A stretch of DNA of 64,000 bases from Psychrobacter sp. WY6 (GTDB lineage: Bacteria > Pseudomonadota > Gammaproteobacteria > Pseudomonadales > Moraxellaceae): contig NZ_CP049902.1 in NCBI RefSeq assembly GCF_018448495.1, positions 2,852,001-2,916,000 of the forward strand. The letters are read 5' to 3'. A program made the position numbers and the translations under genes. The notes beneath the pieces are model-generated. The model saw only the letters and a program-made list of their open reading frames with translations, was not told where the DNA came from and did not search any database. Shown piece after piece: positions 9,953-18,140 of the stretch. The first letter of the stretch is position 1. Each line of letters starts with the position of its first letter.

Positions 9953-11631
9953 ATGAACCAGTCTGCGCAAATGAAGTTAACGGCCCCAACGCTTAGTGTT
10001 ACTGATTTCAATCTACCATCGCTACATTTGTTGCATGATGAGATCATCGTAACCTTAAAAGATACTGAGATTCATCTGAGTGAATTTAATGATGATAATA
10101 GTCAAGCCCCTTTATTATTAGATTCTATCACTGTGCTAAAGCAGCTGTCTTGCATCTTTGAGCTGATATCTTTGGTTGGTGCAGAGGCTTTGAATACCGC
10201 TATTGTCAATGGTTTACAGCGCCTCTATGATAATGGTGATAATAACGATACCAGCTTGATTATGGACTTATCAGAAGCCATTATGACACTGGATCGCTAT
10301 ATCGAGTTTGTACTTTTGACAGAGTCGGTAGAGCCAACCTTGTTACTGCCTGTTATCAATAAACTCAATGCTCACGGGCAAGAAACCCCTATCACAGCAG
10401 ACTATTTTGCAGCCTTTGGTAGCAGTAGTGTCATCATTGCCAACCCTGAACAAAACTTCCAACCACTTGACGAGCTTAACCTAGACACTGAACTACTAAC
10501 TTATGCTTATCGTAGTGGTCTTGGAGTCGCTCTGCTCAATCAAGATGGCAACGTTAGCCCAGACGATCAGCAGAAACTTGACGCCATGAGTGCAGCGTGT
10601 GCTTTGATAGCATCGAACACAGCAGTCTATTTTGGCAAGCGGCCACCGCAGCTGTCACTGACATTGCCACGATATTACCGCTAAATCTGAGTCAAAAACA
10701 CACACTGATTTATTTAGAGCAGCAATTCCAAAGCTACTTGCCTGTGATGGACAAACGGTTTGCTGATTTGGTCAGTTTTGCTTGCCAGCGTGACAGTGAT
10801 GCGGCGCAACGACTGCGTGAGCAATACGCCAGCAACCACTTGGAAAGCGCGCAACTTGAGCAAATGAAACGTTTCTTATTCGGTCCTAATCGCGCGCTTA
10901 CCGATACGCTGAACACCATCATTCAGACCCAAATTAATACCATCAAAGAAAATGTGGATAGCTACGCACGTGGTGATTCATGAACCCTGTCGATATGCAA
11001 ACCACACAGATTATCGAAGAGCTAACAGAATTGAGCTCAGCGTTACGCTTGCTTGGTTTATCAAATGCAGCCAATAGTCTCAGCGTAGCAGCAGAAGCTG
11101 TTAGTCATTGGCAAACGCCCTCGCCTGATGATTTCGATCACTTGCTGTTGGCATTAATGCATGAGGAAAACGCCACCATTGCAATGGCAGAAATGCACAC
11201 ACCAGGGGCCATCTATTTGCCACTGAATAACCCGCATATCTCTTTACATCAGCTCAATACGGCTAATGATACTTTGATACAAGAAAGTCGTTCCGCTATT
11301 GCCAGTGCAGAACAAGCCATTAACGATTATTTGGCTGAGCCAGAGCGTGATATGCTCAATATCCAGAACATACCTGAGATGATGCGCCAAGTGGCAGGGG
11401 CTGTGCGCTTCTTACAGCTGCCAACACCTGCCAGCGCTCAGTCAATTGGCCAATTATCTTCAGCAACGTATCGAAGGTGGACAACGTATTGAAGACAATA
11501 CGCTTGCCTGTATCGCTGATGTCATTATGGCCGTCGATCATCATCTAGATGGTTTTGAGCACAATCGTCCGGTCAGCAAACAAGCATTAGATGTGGGACA
11601 GCAGAGCTTGAGTCATTTACTGGCAGCCTAA
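9953..11631 (+). CDS. FimL-like type IV pilus/chemosensory scaffold protein, three frameshifts
   Basis: After repair the protein is about 559 residues, close to the length I know for Pseudomonas FimL, which resembles the degenerate N-terminal Hpt part of ChpA/PilL and supports twitching motility and cyclic AMP signalling. The helical segments (LLHDEIIVTLKDTEIHLSEF, LKQLSCIFELISLVGAEAL, LEQMKRFLFGP, IIEELTELSSALRLLGLS) have the Hpt-like character of that family. Frame breaks are at a T4 run at 10630-10633, at 10978-10980 and near 11442; each side continues in register. Start 9953 follows a short leader; an upstream ATG is less likely. The family call rests on remembered resemblance, so it is moderate; the coding assignment is firm. 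Confidence 0.65.
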
Positions 11632-11720
11632 TTTCTATCACGCTTAAGCACTAAAATGATATTTAAATGGCGGCTCTGCTGCCATAGTCGATCCCATATA
11701 GTCTGGATACAAGTAAGATG

Positions 11721-11751
11721 CGCTTAGCACTACAAATAGTAGTGCTAAGCG
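11721..11751. other. Perfect 13-bp hairpin without T-tract
   Basis: CGCTTAGCACTAC (11721-11733) and its exact reverse complement (11739-11751) flank a 5-base AAATA loop, about 90 bases after the FimL-like gene. There is no T-run, so intrinsic termination is doubtful; mRNA end protection or a repeat remnant is possible. Confidence 0.6.
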
Positions 11752-11864
11752 AGCCTGACTGACACCGTATCTGATGAATGATATAGGATTGACTTTACTT
11801 CAATTAAAAAAAGTCTGTATCAACACTGATGCGTACTGACCTTAACCGGTTTGGAATTTTACCT

Positions 11865-12904
11865 ATGACCAGCGCTTTTGTATTTAGTGATGATACTGTT
11901 TTATGCCGCCAGCTACCTGGATGGTGGCCGGTGCAGCTTGAATTACCCCATCCGCTACACATTCAGACGAGGAGACCCAGCTTGCTTATCAAGTTGGTCA
12001 TGTCACGCTACTCGAAAGCCTAGCACCGCGTCACTGGTCGCCTGATGTCAAGCATACTAGCGCGAGTGTAGACGCTCTGAAGTATGCCGATATTTTAGAA
12101 AGTTCCGATACTCTAGAAGGTACCGATACTCTAGAAAGTGCCGACAGTTCGATTGATACTCCCCACACCTTTACTGCGCAAGCGGCTAGCGCCATTACTT
12201 ATGACTATGCAATTGCACATCACATGGTATTGCCCATCATCGCTGAGGGCAGTGGTAATGCGTTTGTTCCTTACCGCCAGCTGATTACTCAGTTGCCAGT
12301 GGCTTTGTCCGATCAGCTTAGCCAAGCGATACAGTTATTGCGCTGGCAAACAGATACACAGTTTTGTAGTCGCTGTGCTGCCCCAACCATTCATGCCAAA
12401 CGAGATGAGCGTGCGATGGTCTGTCCAGTGTGCCGATTGCGCCAATACCCACGTGTACAACCCTGTGTCATTACGGCTATCACTCGACCGAATCCGCAAA
12501 CTGGTGAAATGCAGATTTTGCTAGCCCATCATCATCGTTATGGACAGCAAAAAACAGCACCTCATTTATTACAGTCGCCACAACCGTTACTATACGGTTT
12601 GATTGCAGGCTTTGTAGAAGTGGGTGAAAGCCTAGAACACGCGGTAGTGCGTGAAGTGGCAGAAGAGGTGAATATCAGCCTATCAGATATTCGTTACGTC
12701 AGCAGTCAGCCATGGCCATTTCCGTCTAATTTAATGCTAGGCTTTCGTGCTTCTTACGCAGCTGGCGAAATTGTTATCCAAGAAGATGAGCTGTCGCACG
12801 CCGATTTTTTTGATCTATCAAATTTGCCCAAAATACCCTCAAAAGGTAGCATTGCTTACGAGCTGATCGCACAAATTGCCAATGAGCAAGGTATTTTGCT
12901 TTAA
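11865..12904 (+). CDS. nudC: NADH pyrophosphatase / NAD decapping Nudix hydrolase, one frameshift
   Basis: Hydrolyses NAD(H) and removes NAD caps from RNA. The C-terminal 226 residues show the zinc ribbon CSRC...CPVC, the Nudix box GFVEVGESLEHAVVREVAEE (last positions VNI, so the usual Gly is Asn), and the NudC-specific SQPWPFPSNLMLGF. The N-terminal domain begins at the ATG at 11865 (MTSAFVFSDDTV) and loses frame between 11950 and 11968, then continues LAYQVGHVTLLESLAPRHW. Repaired length is about 346 residues, longer than most NudC. The extra length is partly an imperfect six-residue repeat (DTLEGT/DTLESA) encoded at 12091-12150. Confidence 0.85.
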
Positions 12905-12973
12905 TTTATAATATCAATGCAGCATTTATCAATATCGTTATTATCCTATTATTTAATGTCAGCGCTCAGAGCA

Positions 12974-13012
12974 CACTTAGCACTTAGCACTTAGCACTTA
13001 GCACTTAGCACT
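12974..13012. repeat. Heptanucleotide tandem repeat (CACTTAG)
   Basis: Five exact copies of CACTTAG followed by CACT, 21 bases upstream of the rnfB start codon. Such simple repeats vary in copy number by slipped-strand mispairing; here the tract would change promoter or leader spacing rather than a reading frame. Confidence 0.9.
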
Positions 13013-13033
13013 GATATTAAGGTTTTAAAGCAT

Positions 13034-13882
13034 ATGCAAAGCACCACTAGTAAAAACAGCACCCACATCCGTCTCACCAATTTGCCAATCTTGTTCGACA
13101 CTTTGGGTATAGAGCGTTTACCTGCGGACATACAAGCGAAAATCTCATATATTGATGCTTGTCTACCGCAAACACAATGTGGACTTTGCGAGCACCCAGA
13201 CGGCTGCTTGCCCTATGCCGCCGCTATCGTGCTTGACAATGAGCCATACAATAAATGTGTACCCGGTGGTCAACCCGTTACCAATGCCATTGCTCAAATC
13301 ATTAATATAGATAGTCATGAAGCGATACTTAGCGCTGCGCCTTCTCAGTGGCCAATAGATGCGACCTCTGAACGTCCGACTGAGGTACGTGCGGTGATCC
13401 GTGAAGATGACTGTATCGGCTGCACCAAATGTATACCTGCCTGCCCAGTCGATGCTATTGTCGGTACTGGTAAGCACATGCATACTATCTTTACGGATTT
13501 ATGCACCGGCTGCGAGCTTTGCATCGCTCCTTGTCCAGTCGACTGCATCGATTTGGTCACTGTTGAACGGGAGCTGTCTAGCTCTGAACGTACCACAGAG
13601 CAAGAAGATTTAAGACAGCGCTATCATACTCATTTAAGACGCGTCACCGAACAGCTGGCTGATAGTAGCAATAGTAGACCTGTGGTCAGCATGGTTGAAG
13701 CAAAACTGAACAATGCCGCTAGTCAATCGTTGAATATTAGCGAAGCGCAGGCAAAAAACACCATTGCCGCAGCGAAGCTTCGTAGTAAAATTAAAAAGCT
13801 AGAAAAGCAGCTAAGTGTCCGTCCAAATGAGAGCAAACAAGTAGAGCTTGATGCTTTGCAAGTGGAGTTAAGTCAGCTTTAA
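13034..13882 (+). CDS. rnfB: RnfB-like iron-sulfur electron-transfer protein, soluble
   Basis: Ferredoxin-type protein of the RnfB family, 282 residues. The N-terminal Fe-S domain has QTQCGLCEHPDGC plus a distal Cys in NKCVPGG (about residues 45-77), and two classical 4Fe-4S motifs follow, CIGCTKCIPACPVDAI and CTGCELCIAPCPVDCI (about 135-180). The C-terminal 90 residues are charged and helical (KLRSKIKKLEKQLS). Unlike RnfB of complete Rnf complexes there is no N-terminal membrane anchor, and no rnfA, C, D, G or E is nearby. It lies directly upstream of nth, the gene that ends rnf operons in E. coli. Its partner may therefore be another redox protein. Confidence 0.82.
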   Translation: MQSTTSKNSTHIRLTNLPILFDTLGIERLPADIQAKISYIDACLPQTQCGLCEHPDGCLPYAAAIVLDNEPYNKCVPGGQPVTNAIAQIINIDSHEAILSAAPSQWPIDATSERPTEVRAVIREDDCIGCTKCIPACPVDAIVGTGKHMHTIFTDLCTGCELCIAPCPVDCIDLVTVERELSSSERTTEQEDLRQRYHTHLRRVTEQLADSSNSRPVVSMVEAKLNNAASQSLNISEAQAKNTIAAAKLRSKIKKLEKQLSVRPNESKQVELDALQVELSQL

Positions 13883-13992
13883 TAGCGTAATTATCATTTG
13901 TTAGACAGTCTACCCAACATCGCTAAAATAAATTTATTCCGATATCTTGTATCAGTTATTAACTATCAATAGTCAAAAATAGTAAGAATACT

Positions 13993-14682
13993 ATGAGTAA
14001 AACCGTCAAACATAAAACTGCCGATACCCCGCCATCGAGACGAATGCCCAATCGTGACGTGCGTCCATTTTTTGAAAAGCTGGCAGCGACGATTGATGAA
14101 CCAGTTACGGAATTGAATTATAAGAGTTTTGAGCTGCTGATCGGGTCATCTGTCTGCGCAGGCGACGGATGTGAGCGTCAATATTGCCACCAAGCAATTA
14201 TATCCCGTAGCAAATACACCTGAAGCAATCTTGGCATTGGGTGAAGACGGTCTAAAATCTTATATCAAAAATATTGGCTATATAATGCCAAAGCCAAAAA
14301 TGTCATCAAAACTTGTAGAGATTTGATTGAGAAATTTAATAGCACCGTCCCTGATAACCGCAAAGACTTAGAGTCTCTCGCTGGTGTTGGTCGTAAAACC
14401 GCTAATGTGGTGTTAAATACCGCTTTTGGTCAGCCAACCATGGCGGTCGACACTCATATCTTTCGGGTAGGTAATCGTACGGGGCTGGCTACTGGCAAGA
14501 ACGTCTTGATCGTTGAAAATAAGTTGGTCGAGCGTATCCCAGATGACTTCATCGTGGATGCACATCATTATCTTATCTTACACGGGCGCTATACTGCCAA
14601 GCTCGTACACCCAAATGCGGGGGCGTGTCCTGTTTATGACGAATGTATGTTTAAAGACAAAGCCAAGTTTTTGGAGCTATAA
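13993..14682 (+). CDS. nth: Endonuclease III, several frameshifts
   Basis: Bifunctional DNA glycosylase/AP lyase for oxidised pyrimidines. The HhH motif [13 protein letters not shown] with catalytic Lys and the following VDTHIFRV with catalytic Asp are intact. Frame breaks occur at 14140-14152 (two missing bases; repair gives the canonical [16 protein letters not shown]) and near 14279 ([12 protein letters not shown]). Two compensating errors, a missing T near 14595 and an extra G in the G5 run at 14619-14623, hide two of the four Fe-S cysteines; corrected, the site reads C-X6-C-X2-C-X5-C as in E. coli. Repaired length is 229 residues. It follows rnfB, as in many gammaproteobacteria. Confidence 0.9.
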
Positions 14683-14717
14683 TTTTTAGAACGATCGCTT
14701 TTAGAACGATAACTGCT

Positions 14718-14892
14718 CTAGGGGTGTCCTCAATTCAATCGATTACTTTCTAAATGGGCTAAAAATAGCTAAATTTTGCCAAACATCGTCAAATAGCTTC
14801 TTAATATCTCGATATTATGTGCGCTACTTTCCTTGTTTGACGGCAATTTATCTCATTTTTATCACCATTTTTAAAATGAGGACACGCCCTAG
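14718..14892. mobile_element. MITE-like element, copy 1 (about 175 bp)
   Basis: A non-coding element bounded by inverted termini CTAGGGGTGTCCTCA and TGAGGACACGCCCTAG. It is nearly identical over its whole length to the copy at 27009-27183. There is no transposase, so it would need to be mobilised in trans; the end sequence resembles an IS5-type end but this is a guess. It occupies most of the 324-bp gap between nth and the PfpI gene. Confidence 0.75.
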
Positions 14893-15006
14893 TTATAAAA
14901 GGTTTAATTGATCTACTTTATATGAATAAAACATGAATAGCGTGGTTAAAAAAGCAGTAGACGCCCACTTACTTGTGTAAACATTATTTAAAAATTAGGA
15001 AGCCAG

Positions 15007-15603
15007 ATGCAGACACTGACCGCGCTATTATTCGATGATTTTGAGACTTTGGATCTATTTGGACCTATCGAGATGTTTGGCTGCTTACCTGAGCATTATC
15101 GTCTGCAATTTGCCTCCTTAAACGGCGGCATTATTCATAGTAAGCATGGCGTTGCGATGCAGACAGTCGCTGTTAGCGAGTTAGCGCATCAGACTGATAT
15201 CTTGTTGATGGTTGGCGGCATGGGTACTCGCCAGCAAATCAATCACCGACCATTTTTGCAGACGTTAACAACCTTGGTTGACCATGCTGATTGGGTACTT
15301 AGCATTTGTACGGGTAGCGCATTGTTGGCTAAGGCAGGCGTCTTAGATGACAAGCGCGCAACGTCTAATAAACTGTCATGGCAATGGGTGATAGCGCAAT
15401 CTGACAAAGTCCATTGGGCCGAGCAAGCACGCTGGGTTGTTGATGGCAAATTTTATACGTCCTCAGGTGTCAGTGCAGGTATGGACATGGCGCTTGGCTT
15501 TATCGCCGATAGACATGACATCCATACAGCGCGCCAGATCGCTCACTATACTGAATATCGCTGGCAAGAAAATAGCGAAATTGATGACTTTTACCATGGT
15601 TAA
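15007..15603 (+). CDS. DJ-1/PfpI family protein (isonitrile hydratase-like)
   Basis: A 198-residue single-domain protein of the DJ-1/PfpI superfamily. The nucleophile elbow is SICTGSALLAKAGVLDDKRAT with the Cys at about residue 101, and the acidic residue of the fold is in LFDDFETLDLFGPIEMFG. A C-terminal SSGVSAGMDMALGFIADR matches the subgroup that includes isonitrile hydratase (InhA) and the sensor domain of GlxA regulators, but it has no DNA-binding domain. Substrate cannot be predicted; glyoxalase III or amide hydrolase activities occur in relatives. Good AGGAAG ribosome binding site; no frame error. Confidence 0.8.
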   Translation: MQTLTALLFDDFETLDLFGPIEMFGCLPEHYRLQFASLNGGIIHSKHGVAMQTVAVSELAHQTDILLMVGGMGTRQQINHRPFLQTLTTLVDHADWVLSICTGSALLAKAGVLDDKRATSNKLSWQWVIAQSDKVHWAEQARWVVDGKFYTSSGVSAGMDMALGFIADRHDIHTARQIAHYTEYRWQENSEIDDFYHG

Positions 15604-15762
15604 TCCATGCCTAGTTACTTCTTAGTAGTATCCATCGCTAGAGTTTTACCTCGATACACGGTAAAATGTGCATTTTTTTATTCGTTTCGCCTTTTATTTT
15701 TATATACATTTAATAATGACTGAGTTCGTAGAATACAGTCCCTGCAATTAAGCGATCCCATT

Positions 15763-16923
15763 ATGCGTGAATACAACTTATTTACCTCAGAATCTGTGAG
15801 CGAAGGTCATCCTGATAAAATGGCTGACCAAATATCAGATGCCATCCTTGACGCCATCTTACGTGAAGATTTGCATGCACGCGTGGCATGCGAAACCTTT
15901 TAAAACAGGTGCTGTGATACTAGCAGGGTGAAGTCACCACGACGGCAATATCGATGTTGAGCGTATCGGCGTGATACTGTAAACGGTATTGGTTACCACC
16001 ACTCAGACTTAGGCTTTGATGGCGAACATGCGCGGTCATCAACATGCTCGGCAAACAATCTCCTGAAATCGCTCAAGGTGTCGATCGTAGCGACCCTGAA
16101 GAGCAAGGCGCAGGTGACCAAGGTCTTATGTTTGGCTATGCCAGTAACGAAACTGATGTCTTGATGCCAGCCCCTATCGAATTTGCTCATCGCTTGATGG
16201 AACGCCAATCTGAGCTGCGCCGCGCAGGCGAGTTGCCGTGGTTACGTCCAGATGCCAAAGCACAAGTGACCTTAAGATATGATGGTAGCAAGCCTGTTGC
16301 CATTGATGCCGTAGTGCTATCAACGCAACACGATCCAAGTATCTCGCAAAAAGATCTGCAAGAAGCCATAATGGAATCTATCATCAAACAAGTATTGCCT
16401 GCTGAATTATTGCATGCTGGCACGCGCTATCATATTAACCCAACGGGTAAGTTTGTGATTGGCGGGCCTGTAGGTGATGCTGGATTGACAGGTCGTAAAA
16501 TTATTGTTGATACGTATGGCGGTATGGCGCGTCATGGCGGCGGTGCATTCAGTGGTAAAGATCCATCAAAAGTAGATCGCAGTGCTGCGTACGCCGTGCG
16601 TTATGTGGCTAAGAACATCGTTGCGGCAGGACTTGCTGAGCGCTGTGAAATACAGGTTAGTTATGCCATTGGTGTCGCTGAACCAACCTATCTCTGTCAA
16701 TACCTTTGGTACGAATAAAATCAGCAATGATGAAATCATCCGTCTGATTCGCACCCATTTTGACCTGCGCCCTTATGGCATTACCCGTATGCTAAACTTA
16801 TTGCAGCCAATGTATCAGCAAACGGCGACTTTTGGTCATTTTGGTCGTCCTGGCTCTGAAACTGCCTTTACGTGGGAAAAAACAGACAAAGCTGAGATTT
16901 TAAAAGCAGACGCTGGTTTGTAA
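15763..16923 (+). CDS. metK: S-adenosylmethionine synthetase, multiple frameshifts
   Basis: Makes SAM from methionine and ATP and is normally essential. N-terminal [20 protein letters not shown] (ATP and Mg2+ site), the [13 protein letters not shown] loop, the central KAQVTLRYD, and the C-terminal [20 protein letters not shown] (phosphate-binding glycine loop) are unmistakable. The frame is lost several times between 15898 and 16030 (corrected text includes [20 protein letters not shown] and [13 protein letters not shown]) and again near 16692 before [10 protein letters not shown]. Net length is 386 residues, as expected. Because the enzyme is essential, the lesions are almost certainly sequence errors. 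I see no SAM riboswitch in the 159-base upstream gap. Confidence 0.93.
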
Positions 16924-16995
16924 AAATATAACGTTGCACCACCTACAAACCCTCTTTATAAATTTAACATTACCGATACTTATTAGGAGTCGCTT

Positions 16996-17366
16996 ATGTC
17001 TCAAGACAATATGCAAGACAGTAACATTCAGAAAGCAATGTTGACGCTAACATTGAGATTACCCCTGAAATGCAAGCATTTTACCAACGTGCTGATGCCA
17101 TTATTGGTATCGCAAACAGTCAGTTGGGTTCTGAAGCGCATTCAGGACAAGTAGGTGCATCACTACTTTATGCCGCAGCACGTTATAGCGCATCTGTCGC
17201 CTCTATCGGCTTTGTCAAAGGCGATGACTTTGCCAAAGAAAAAGATGATATCGTTGAATTTTATGTCAAACAGTATCGCCAAATGCTGAGTGACAACCTG
17301 ACTGATTATGCGCAGAACTTTGATAAATATGTTCAGCTTAATCAAGATGACAAAGCAGCCAAATAG
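16996..17366 (+). CDS. DUF3144 family protein, one frameshift
   Basis: A repaired protein of about 123 residues. The DUF3144 signature is visible as FYQRADAIIGIAN, SLLYAAARYSASVAS and VKQYRQMLSDNLTDYAQNFD. The ATG at 16996 follows a TAGGAG ribosome binding site; a base is missing near 17040, after which the frame reads VDANIEITPEMQAFYQRAD. No signal peptide or membrane helix, so it is probably cytoplasmic. Function is unknown. It follows metK by 72 bases and may be co-transcribed with it; a terminator sits at 17521. Confidence 0.75.
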
Positions 17367-17403
17367 CTCTATCGCCTTTAGCTGGCACTTATAAAACGGC
17401 TAA

Positions 17404-17510
17404 TATAGTCAGTTCAATTTAAAAGTAGTACAAGGCAACCGAGTGTAGATGTATATTTAATACCTCGAGCGAGGTTAACGCAGTAATATTTTTATAGTGG
17501 AATGACTATA
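17404..17510. mobile_element. Second MITE-like inverted-repeat element (107 bp)
   Basis: The ends form an imperfect inverted repeat of about 21 bp: TATAGTCAGTTCAATTTAAAA on the left and the reverse complement of TATAGTCATTCCACTATAAAA on the right. It has no coding capacity. Only one copy is present in this window, so the assignment rests on structure; it is unrelated to the GGGCGTGTCCTCA elements. Confidence 0.5.
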
Positions 17511-17520
17511 GTGATGCTCA

Positions 17521-17552
17521 AACCCAAGCTTAATCATAGGCTTGGGTTTTTT
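17521..17552 (+). terminator. Rho-independent terminator
   Basis: A 9-bp stem AACCCAAGC/GCTTGGGTT is followed by T6, downstream of metK and the DUF3144 gene. Its loop contains TTAATCATAG, the same loop as the terminator at 18081. Confidence 0.85.
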
Positions 17553-17685
17553 ATTAATCATGATTTGGTAGATGACTGCTGATAAATAGGCTACTATCAA
17601 TTAAAACCACCTTGTTCATCACATGGTTGCAACCAGCTATCGATAACAGGGACTTACCGAACACTATTTATAAGGACATATGATT

Positions 17686-18018
17686 ATGAACCACTTATTC
17701 AAATCATGGCGATCATGCCTGTCGTTATTAGGGTTATCAGTCACTCTTGCCTTAGCTGGCTGTAATAACATCCAAAGCATCGATACGCCTGACACCGCCC
17801 CTATTCATACCACTGGGCACAGCCAACAGAACAGCGATAACCCTTTCATTAAGTGCCCACCTTACAACCCTGAGCAAACGATGTGCACCGCGCAATACGA
17901 TCCTGTGTGTGTCAAAGTAAAAACCAGCTCAGGATTTAGTTATCGCACTGCGGGCAACTCATGTTCGGCATGTGGCACAACGGCAGCAGTAGGTTATGTT
18001 AAAGGACAGTGCTCATAA
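17686..18018 (+). CDS. Cys-rich lipoprotein with Kazal-like domain
   Basis: A 110-residue protein with signal peptide and lipobox LALAGC, giving a lipid-anchored envelope protein. The mature part has six further Cys in a Kazal-like arrangement, with CTAQYDPVCVKV followed by SYRTAGNSCSACG and a terminal GQC. Kazal domains are serine protease inhibitors, but in bacterial lipoproteins the role is mostly untested, so inhibitor activity is only a suggestion. The start at 17686 is chosen because AAGGA lies 9 bases upstream; an ATG at 17680 is too close. Flanked by terminators on both sides, so probably monocistronic. Confidence 0.7.
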   Translation: MNHLFKSWRSCLSLLGLSVTLALAGCNNIQSIDTPDTAPIHTTGHSQQNSDNPFIKCPPYNPEQTMCTAQYDPVCVKVKTSSGFSYRTAGNSCSACGTTAAVGYVKGQCS

Positions 18019-18080
18019 CCTTGCTTTATAACTTTGTGTAATACTTTATATCAAACTAAAAAAGACAATTAAATCATATA

Positions 18081-18117
18081 AAAAAGCACCCGCTTAATCA
18101 TAGGCGGGTGCTTTTTT
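18081..18117. terminator. Bidirectional rho-independent terminator
   Basis: A 13-bp perfect stem AAAAAGCACCCGC/GCGGGTGCTTTTT with a T-run on both strands. It lies between the convergent lipoprotein gene and the BCCT transporter gene and serves both. Confidence 0.9.
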
Positions 18118-18140
18118 ATTATTTTTCAGATTAATAAAAT

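Noticed and set aside
12974..13012. CRISPR or iteron interpretation of the CACTTAG tract
   Set aside because: Units are 7 bp with no spacers and no replication or cas gene nearby. It is a simple tandem repeat.
15604..15762. SAM riboswitch upstream of metK
   Set aside because: The 159-base gap is AT-rich and shows no recognisable SAM-I, SAM-II or SAM-IV core.
15763..16923. metK as a decayed gene
   Set aside because: Four or more frame breaks occur, but all conserved motifs are present, total length is normal and the enzyme is essential, so errors are the better explanation.
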